The translations under genes and the position numbers were made by a program. DNA of 64,000 nt, from contig NC_089324.1 in the NCBI RefSeq assembly GCF_036669915.1, forward strand, positions 12,142,118-12,206,117, written 5' to 3'. The DNA is from Pocillopora verrucosa. Taxonomy: Eukaryota > Cnidaria > Anthozoa > Scleractinia > Pocilloporidae. Positions 56,058 through 64,000 of the stretch are shown in pieces (position 1 is the stretch's first letter; the number at the start of each line of letters is the position of its first letter). The notes beneath the pieces are model-generated. The model was not told the DNA's origin. It saw only the letters and a program-made list of their open reading frames with translations, and did no database searches.

Positions 56058-57011
56058 GTCGGCGAGTATTCGTTATGCTGGATCAAGTGGCTCAGATACC
56101 ATTTCGATGAATCAAGCTCTTTACTTAGTCACGACGCCTTTACAGGTAAACAACATATGGAAAGATTCATTTGGATTCATGTACGGTGTTCATCTTTCTC
56201 GTTGTGGTCCTTGTGGCCATAAAATTAGTTTACATAGTGAAGGGTAAGAAGGAAGAGCGTAATGCACATTGCACAATGTAGGAGGAATCTTCAGAGGTAG
56301 TCGCCATGACAGTTCCTCTTGAACTGCAACACGAGAAGTTCGTATTGAATTGCTAGTGTATTTACCACCTATTTTATTACTTCTATCTCTTTCCGCTTCT
56401 GTACATAATTTCAATTAGCTTTTATGATTATACTGTGTTGAACTGAGAGAATATCGAGTTTATATTTTTTCTTGGTTGGCCAGAAGTGTGTTTCAAACCT
56501 GTTTGTTTTCACCTCACTCTCCGACCGCGAGGAGAGGAAACTATGCTGACTCTGAATGAGTTTTTCGATCCAGACGTTGACCTTAATTTTTTTTAATGAA
56601 AAGCACTCGGATACTTTCTTATGTATAATGGTAATAGTCGAGTCCAATTCTGTCTGCAATCATGCTCGGACGACCGCGAAGCGGGAGTCCGATTTGTCAA
56701 TCACGAGTATGATCACAGACAGAATTAGACGACACCAAGTCCTGTTACCAATAAATCATAACCGTTACAATTTCCGAAAAAAATACTTTTAGGACAAAAA
56801 TCTCCGGTAGAGATAATTTTGGAAATTCTCCAGTCGTTTTTTTTCAGGATGAATGGTTGTTGCTAGTGCCCCAATCACATTTGAGGAAATTGGTATGATT
56901 TATAATATAACTCTATCTTTTTTCCCCATAGGGTATTATCAAGAAAAAAAATGAGAACACCTCAAAATCAGGAAAGTCAAGGAAGGAAAAAAAAACACAA
57001 CTTCTACCAAG
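56058..57011 (+). CDS. Two possible internal exons of an unrecognised gene
   Basis: 56058-56145 is bounded by TTTTCTGTCCAG and CAG|GTAAAC and is open in a frame reading SASIRYAGSSGSDTISMNQA, then LYLVTTPLQ. 56932-57011 is bounded by TTTTCCCCATAG and CAAG|GTTAGT, stays open in the matching phase and is Lys-rich (GIIKKKNENTSKSGKSRKEK). Together 168 nt. No domain was recognised, and upstream and downstream exons were not found; the next exon would lie in or beyond the satellite. It may be chance. Confidence 0.25.
56630..56749. repeat. Palindromic element with CAGACAGAATT arms
   Basis: GGTAATAGTCGAGTCCAATTCTGTCTGCAATCATGCTCG is answered by GAGTATGATCACAGACAGAATTAGACGACACC...TGTTACC. The spacer contains GACCGCGAAGCGGGAGTCCGA. 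Confidence 0.85.
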
Positions 57012-57688
57012 GTTAGTCAATTGCTTTTTTTGATTAAAAAAAAAATTCCTGGGTTAAACGTTTTAACCTGGAGTTAGCGAATGTTTCCAACAAGAAAAAG
57101 TTCAAACTAAGAAATGTATAAATTTATTCACTGTCGGATTTCTTGGAACTCTTCTTGATTGAGGTTGCTTTCAGTTGTTGCCAGCAGTGTTCATTTAAAG
57201 AATAAATTCTACCATAAATACTTTTTATCTGTTTCACTAATTTATCTATTTCACCATTGTCAAAGAAATACCTTGTAATTATTTCGCATATTATCGCTAT
57301 TCACCTGGCTACGAAGTTACCATAGCAACGGTTTAGCATATCAGAACATTTTCACGTTCCAAAATTAGAGAAGAATTGATCGATCATCCAACTTTTCCTA
57401 GATCTTTTTAAGAGGTTAAAAACTGGCAAAGTGCAGACATATTACAAGGTGTAAGTCTCTTTTACGGTTGAGGGTTGACGGTTAATTTTTTAAAGCTTTT
57501 GACGATTGACGGTAAAATGTTGATGCCTATGACGGTTGAATTTTATTAAGAAAATATAGTTCCATGAATTACAATAAATATCCAGTTTTTTCTGCTTTAA
57601 ATTTGAAAAATAAATTGTTTCAGATCTGTTTGGTCTTCTCTGACGAAATGAAATGAAGCGTTTTGAATGACTTTCCAGATTGACTGGT
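57012..57688. other. AT-rich spacer before the satellite
   Basis: A degenerate repeated phrase ACGGTTGA (57463-57540) is the only pattern seen. No gene. Confidence 0.5.
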
Positions 57689-57726
57689 AGGGTAATTTTG
57701 GTATTATCAACTGAATGGAGAACTCT
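57689..57726 (+). repeat. End of a palindromic MITE next to the satellite
   Basis: AGGGTAATTTTGGTATTATCAACTGA matches the terminus of the 3958-4150 element (AGGGTAATTTGGTATTATTAACTGA). Confidence 0.8.
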
Positions 57727-60700
57727 TTTAGAATTCTCTTTCAGTGGACTGTTATGTTGCTATCTCGTGCACTTTTAGGATTCTCTTTCATTGGATTGTT
57801 ACGTTAGTATCTAGCACACTTTTAGAATTCTCTTTCAGTGGACTGTTGCGTTGCTATCTCGCACACTTTTAAAATTCTCTTTCAGTGGACTGTTACGTTG
57901 CTATCTCGCGCACTTTCAGGATTCTCTTTTATAGAGTGTTACGTTAGTATCTCGCGCACTTTTAGGATTCTCTATCATTGGATTGTTACGTTAGTATCTT
58001 GCGTACTTTTAGGATTCTCATTCATTGGATTGTTACGTTAGTATCTTGCGCACTTTTAGGATTCTCTTTAATCCGATTGTTACGTTAGTATCTCGCGCAC
58101 TTTTAGGATTCTCTTTAATCCGATTGTTACGTTAGTATCTTGCGCACTTTTAGGATTCTCTTTAATCCGATTGTTACGTTAGTATCTCGCGCACTTTTAG
58201 GATTCTCTTTCATTAGATTGTTGCGTTAGGATCTTGCGCACTTTAAGGATTCTGTTTCAGTGGATTGTTACGTTAATATCTCACGCACTTTAAGGATTCT
58301 CTTTCATTAGATTGTTAGGTTAGTATCTCACGCACCTTTAGGATTCTGTTTCAGTGGATTGTTACGTTAGTATCTTGCGTACTTTTAGGATTCTCTTCAG
58401 TAGATTGTTACGTTAGTATCTTGCGCACTTTCAGGATTCTCTTTCAGTAGATTGTTACGTTGGTATCTTGCGCACATTTAGGATTCTCTTTATGGACTGT
58501 TTCGTTACTATCTCGCGCATTTTTAAGTTTCTCTTTTAATGGATTGTTACATCAGTATCTCGTTAACTTTTAGCATTCTCTTTCATTGGATTATTACGTT
58601 GGTATATTGCACACATTTAAGATTCTCTTTCATTGGACTGTTACGTTAGTATCTCGTGCACTTTTAGGATTATCTTTCAGTAGGTTGTTACGTTAGTATC
58701 TCCCCCAATTTTTGGATTCTCTCTCAATGGATTGTTACGTTAGTATCTTGTGCACTTTTAGGATTCTCTTTCATTGGATTGTTACATTACTGACTTGCGC
58801 ACTTTTAGGATTCTCTTTCATCGGGTTGTTACAATAGTTACTCGCACACTTTTAGGATTCTCTTTCATAAGATTGTTATGTTAGTATCTCGCGTACTTTT
58901 AGGATTCTCTTTCATAAGATTGTTACGTTAGTATCTCGTGTACTTTTAAGATTCTCTTTCATAAGATTGTTACTTTAGTATCTCGAGTACTTTTAAGATT
59001 CTCTTTCAAAAGATTGTTACGTTAGTATCTCGCGTACTTTTAAGATTCTCTTTCATAAGATTGTTACGTTAGTATCTCGCGTACTTTTAGGATTCTCTTT
59101 CACAAGATTGTTCCGTTAGTATCTCAAGTACTTTTAAGTTTCTCTTTCATAAGATTGTTATGTTAGTATCTCGCGTGCTTTGAAGATCCTCTTTCATAAG
59201 ATTGTTACGTTAGTATCTCGCGTACTTTTAAGATTCTCTTTCATAAGATTGTTACGTTGGTATCTCGGGTACTTTTAAGATTCTCTTTCATAAGATTGTT
59301 ACGTTAGTATCTCGCGTACTTTTAGGATTCTCTTTCATAAGATTGTTACTTTAGTATCTGGCGTACTTTTAGGATTCTCTTTCATATGATTGTTACGTTA
59401 GTATCTCGCGCACTTTTAAGATTCTCTTTCATTAGATTGTTAAGTTAGTATCTCGCATACTTTTAGGATTCTCTTTCATTAGATTGTTAAGTTAGTATCT
59501 CGCGTACTTTTAGGATTCTCTTTCATTAGATTGTTACTTTAGTATCTCGCGTACTTTTAGGATTCTCTTTCATAGGATTGTTACGTTAGTATCTCGCGTG
59601 CTCTTAAGATTCTCTTTCATTAGATTGTTAAGTTAGTATCTCCTGTTCTTTTAGGATTCTCTTTCATTAGATTGTTAAGTTAGTATCTCGCATACTTTTA
59701 GGATTTTCTTTCATTAGATTGTTACTTTAGTATCTCGCGTACTTTTAGGATTCTCTTTCATAAGATTGTTACTTTCGTATCTCGCGTACTTTTAAGATCC
59801 TCTTTCATAAGATTGTTACTTTAGTATCTCGAGTACTTTTAAGATTCTCTTTCATAAGATTGTTACGTTGGTATCTCGCGTACTTTTAAGATTCTCTTTC
59901 ATAAGATTGTTACTTTAGTATCTCGCGTACTTTTAAGATTCTCTTTCATAAGATTGTTACGTAAGTATCTCGCGCACTTTTAAGATTCTTTTTCATAAGA
60001 TTGTTACGTTAGAATCTCGCGTACTTTTAGGATTCTCTTTCATTAGATTGTTACGTTAGTATCTCACGTACTTTTAGGATTCTCTTTCATTAGATTCTTA
60101 AGTTAGTATCTCGCGTACTCTAAGGATTCTCTTTCATTAGATTGTTAGGTTAGTATCTCGCGTACTTTTAGGCTTCTCTTTCATAAGATTGTTAAGTTCG
60201 TATCTTTGGTATTTTTAAGATTCTCTTTCATTAGATTGTTAAGTTAGTATCTCGCGTACTTTTAAGATTTTCTTCAATAAGATTGTTAAGTTAGAATCTC
60301 GCGTACTTTTAGGATTCTCTTTCATTAGATTGTTAAGTTAGTATCTCCCGTATTTAAGGATTCTCTTTCATTAGATTGTTAAATTAGTATCTCGCGTACT
60401 TTTAGGATTCTCTTTCATAAGATTGTTAAGTTAGTATATCTCGTACTTTTTAGATTCTCTTTCATTAGATTGTTACGTTAATATCTCGCGTACTTTTAGG
60501 ATTCTCTTTTATTTCATTGTTACGTTAGTATCTCGCGTACTTTTAAGATCTTCTTTCATAAGATTGTTACGTTAGTATCTCGAGTACTGTTAAGATTCTC
60601 TTTCATTAGATTGTTAAGTTAGTATCTCGTGTACTTTTAAGATTCTCTTTCATAAGATTGTTACGTTAGTATCTCGCGTACTTTTAAGATCCTCTTTTAT

Positions 60701-63700
60701 AAGATTGTTACGTTAGTATCTTGGGTACTTTTAAGATTCTCTTCCATTAGATTGTTACGTTAATATCTCGCGTACTTTTAGGATTCTCTTTTATTTCATT
60801 GTTACGTTAGTATCTCGCGTACTTTTAAGATCCTCTTTCATTAGATTGTTACGTTAGTATCTCGCGTACTTTTAGGATTCTCTTTTATTTCATTGTTACG
60901 TTAGTATCTCGCGTACTTTTAAGATCCTCTTTCATAAGATTGTTATGTTAGTATCTCGCGTACTTTTAAGATCCTCTTTCATAAGATTGTTAAGTTAGTA
61001 TCTCGCGTACTTTTAGGATTCTCTTTTATAAGATTGTTACGTTAGTATTTCTCGTACTTTTAAGATTCTCTTTCATTAGATTGCTACGTTAGTATCTCGC
61101 GTACTTTTAAGATTCTCTTTCATTAGATTGTTACGTTAGTATCTCGCGTACTTTTAAGATTCTCTTTCATTAGATTGTTACGTTAGTATCTCGCGTACTT
61201 TTAGGATTCTCTTTCATAAGATTGGTACTTTAGTATCTCGTGTAGTTTTAAGATTCTCTTTCATAGGATTGTTACGTTAGTATCTCGTGTACTTTTAAAA
61301 TTCTCTTTCATAAGATTGTTACGTTAGTATCTCTCGTACTTTTAAGATTCTCTTTCATTAGATTGTTACGTTAGTATCTCGTGTACTTTTAAGATTCTCT
61401 TTCATAAGATTGGTAATTTAGTATTTCTCGTACTTTTAAGATTCTCTTTCATTAGATTGTTACGTTAGTATCTCGCGTACTTTTAGGATTCTCTTTCATT
61501 AGATTGTTACTTTAGTATCTCGCGTACTTTTAAGATTTTCTTTCATTAGATTGTTACGTTAGTATCTCGTGTACTTTTAAGATTCTCTTTCATAAGATTG
61601 TTACGTTAGTATCTCTCGTACTTTTAAGATTCTCTTTCATTAGATTGTTACGTTAGTATCTCGTGTACTTTTAAGATCCTCTTTCATAAGATTGTTACGT
61701 TAGTATCTCGCGTACTTTTAAGATCCTCTTTTATAAGATTGTTACGTTACTATCTTGGGTACTTTTAAGATTCTCTTTCATAAGATTGTTACGTTAGTAT
61801 CTCGCGTACTTTTAGGATTCTCTTTCATAAGATTGTTACGTTAGTATCTCGCTTCCTTTTAGGATTCTCTTTCATAAGATTGTTACGTTAGTATCTCGCG
61901 TACTTTTAAGATTCTCTTTCATAAGATTGTTACGTTAGTATCTCGTCTACTTTTAGGATTTTCTTTCATAGGATTGTTACGTTAGTATCTCGCGTACTTT
62001 TAAGATTCTCTTTAATTAGATTGTTACGTTAGTATCTCTCCTACTTTAAGGATTCTCTTTCATTAGATTGCTACGTTAGTATCTCGCGTACTTTTAAGAT
62101 TCTCTTTAATTAGATTGTTACGTTAGTATCTCGCGTACTTTTAAGATTCTCTTTCATAAGATTGTTACGTTAGTATTTCTCGTACTTTTAAGATTCTCTT
62201 TCATTAGATTGCTACGTTAGTATCTTGCATACTTTTAAGATTCTCTTTCATAAGATTGGTACTTTAGTATCTCGCGTACTTTTAGGATTCTCTTTCATAA
62301 GATTGTTACGTTAGTATCTCGTGTACTTTTTAGATTCTCTTTCATAAGATTGTTACGTTAGTATCTCTCGTACTTTTAAGATTCTCTTTCATTATATTGT
62401 TACGTTAGTATCTCGTGTACTTTTAAGATTCTCTTTCATAAGATTGGTAATTTACTATTTCTCGTACTTTTAAGATTCTCTTTTATTAGATTGTTACGTT
62501 AGTATCTCGCGTACTTTTAGGTTTCTCTTTCATTAGATTGTTACTTTAGTATCTTGCGTACTTTTAAGATTCCCTTTCATAAGATTGTTACGTTAGTATC
62601 TCGTGTACTTTTAAGATTCTCTTTCATAAGATTGTTACGTTAGTATCTCTCGTACTTTTAGGAATCTCTTTCATAAAATTGTTACGTTAGTATCTCGCGT
62701 ACTTTTAAGATTCTCTTTCATAAGATTGGTAATTTAGTATTTCTCGTACTTTTAAGATTCTCTTTCATTAGATTGTTACGTTAGTATCTCACGTACTTTT
62801 AGGATTCTCTTTCATTAGATTGTTACTTTAGTATCTCGCGTACTTTTAAGATTCTCTTTCATAAGATTGTTACGTTAGTATCTCGTGTACTTTTTAGATT
62901 CTCTTTCATAAGATTGTTACGTTAGTATCTCTCGTACTTTTAAGATTCTCTTTCCTTAGATTGGTAATTTAGTATTTCTCGTACTTTTAAGATTCTCTTT
63001 CATTAGATTGTTACGTTAGTATCTCGCGTACTTTTAGGATTCTCTTTCATTAGATTGTTACTTTAGTATCTCGCGTACTTTTAAGATTCTCTTTCATAAG
63101 ATTGGTAATTTAGTATTTCTCGTACTTTTAAGATTCTCTTTCATTAGATTGTTACGTTAGTATCTCGCGTACTTTTAGGATTCTCTTTCATAAGATTGTT
63201 ACGTTAGTATCTCGCGTACTTTTAAGATTCTCTTTCATTAGATTGTTACGTTAGTATCTCTCGTACTTTTAAGATTCTCTTTCATTAGATTGTTACTTTA
63301 GTATCTCGCGTACTTTTAAGATTCTCTTTCATAAGATTGTTACGTTAGTATCTCGTGTACTTTTAAGATTCTCTTTCATAAGATTGTTACGTAAGTATCT
63401 CTCGTACTTTTAAGATCCTCTTTTATAAGATTGTTACGTTAGTATCTTGGGTACTTTTAAGATTCTCTTTCATAAGATTGTTACGTTAGTATCTCGCGTA
63501 CTTTTAAGATCCTCTTTTATAAGATTGTTACGTTAGTATCTCGCGTACTTTTAAGATCCTCTTTTATAAGATTGTTACGTTAGTATCTCGCGTACTTTTA
63601 AGATTCTCTTTCATAAGATTGCTACGTTAGTATTTCTCGTACTTTTTAGATTCTCTTTCATTAGATTGTTACGTTAATATCTCGCGTACTTTTATGATTC

Positions 63701-64000
63701 TCTTTTATTTCATTGTTACGTTAGTATCTCGCGTACTTTTAAGATTCTCTTTCATAAGATTGTTACGGTAGTATATCTCGTACTTTTTAGATTCTCTTTC
63801 ATTAGATTGTTACGTTAATATCTCGCGTACTTTTAGGATTCTCTTTTATTTCATTGTTACGTTAGTATCTCGCGTACTTTTAAGATTCTCTTTCATAAGA
63901 TTGTTACGGTAGTATATCTCGTACTTTTTAGATTCTCTTTCATTAGATTGTTACGTTAATATCTCGCGTACTTTTAGGATTCTCTTTTATTTCATTGTTA
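57727..64000 (+). repeat. 47-bp satellite array, reaching the window edge
   Basis: Monomers read approximately ACTTTTAAGATTCTCTTTCA, TAAGATTGTTACGTTAGTAT, CTCGCGT, with a 47-bp period (for example CGCGTACT at 63542 and 63589), so about 134 copies are visible. The left 1 kb is more diverged and has CGCGCACT and TCCGATTG variants. Variants with CATTAG, CATAAG, TATTTCA and TTGGTAATTTAGTATTTCTCG recur in ordered groups. In the last 360 bp, trimers of 141 bp repeat exactly in period (ACGTTAATATCTCGCG at 63671, 63812, 63953). There are no spacers and no long ORFs. Confidence 0.97.

Noticed and set aside
57727..64000. CRISPR-like regular array
   Set aside because: The repeats are contiguous 47-bp monomers without spacers, in a eukaryotic context.
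1..64000. Autonomous transposon, integrated virus or defence system
   Set aside because: No reverse transcriptase, transposase, integrase, capsid or nuclease domain was seen in any frame; only non-autonomous elements are present.

Overview
The window looks like nuclear DNA from a cnidarian, most likely an anthozoan and probably a stony coral. The genes are split by short spliceosomal introns with GT/AG (once GC/AG) borders. The DNA is AT-rich, and its dispersed repeats (short palindromic elements, tRNA-derived SINEs, MITEs ending in TTAACCCTTT-like sequence) are of the kind found in coral genomes. The species is not determined; the lineage call is inference from gene content and repeat style.

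Layout, left to right. 1-5347 (-) is ZC3H15 (DRG family-regulatory protein), lacking its C-terminus at the window edge. It lies head-to-head with an HSF5-like heat-shock-factor-domain gene (5978-7905, +). 10852-11949 (-) encodes a secreted, very acidic Ser-Gly-rich protein with a Cys-rich tail. 12-17.7 kb is gene-poor and has two diverged local tandem duplications. 17.7-31 kb holds three relatives of a small secreted cystine-knot (CTCK-like) family: an intact gene on (-), an intact gene on (+), and a broken copy on (+). An intronless BTB-BACK-PHR gene (28645-29991, -) lies between the last two.

31583-42260 (-) is AP4M1, the mu subunit of the AP-4 adaptor complex, reconstructed here as 16 exons (one uncertain). 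It shares a 390-bp head-to-head promoter, with an NRF1-like site, with an HNRNPUL1-like gene (42651-53840, +; 13 coding exons, 828 residues; SAP, SPRY, P-loop, RGG and Gln/Tyr-rich tail). Introns of both genes are crowded with MITEs, some nested. From about 57.7 kb to the window end there is a 47-bp satellite of about 134 units with 141-bp higher-order structure. It begins next to the end of a palindromic MITE whose arm resembles the satellite monomer.

The genes do not form one pathway. ZC3H15, AP4M1 and HNRNPUL1 are housekeeping genes (translation-factor GTPase stability, vesicle sorting, RNA processing) in divergent pairs. The acidic protein and cystine-knot genes are secreted, lineage-variable genes. 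I saw no prokaryote-like defence system, CRISPR array or intact autonomous transposon.
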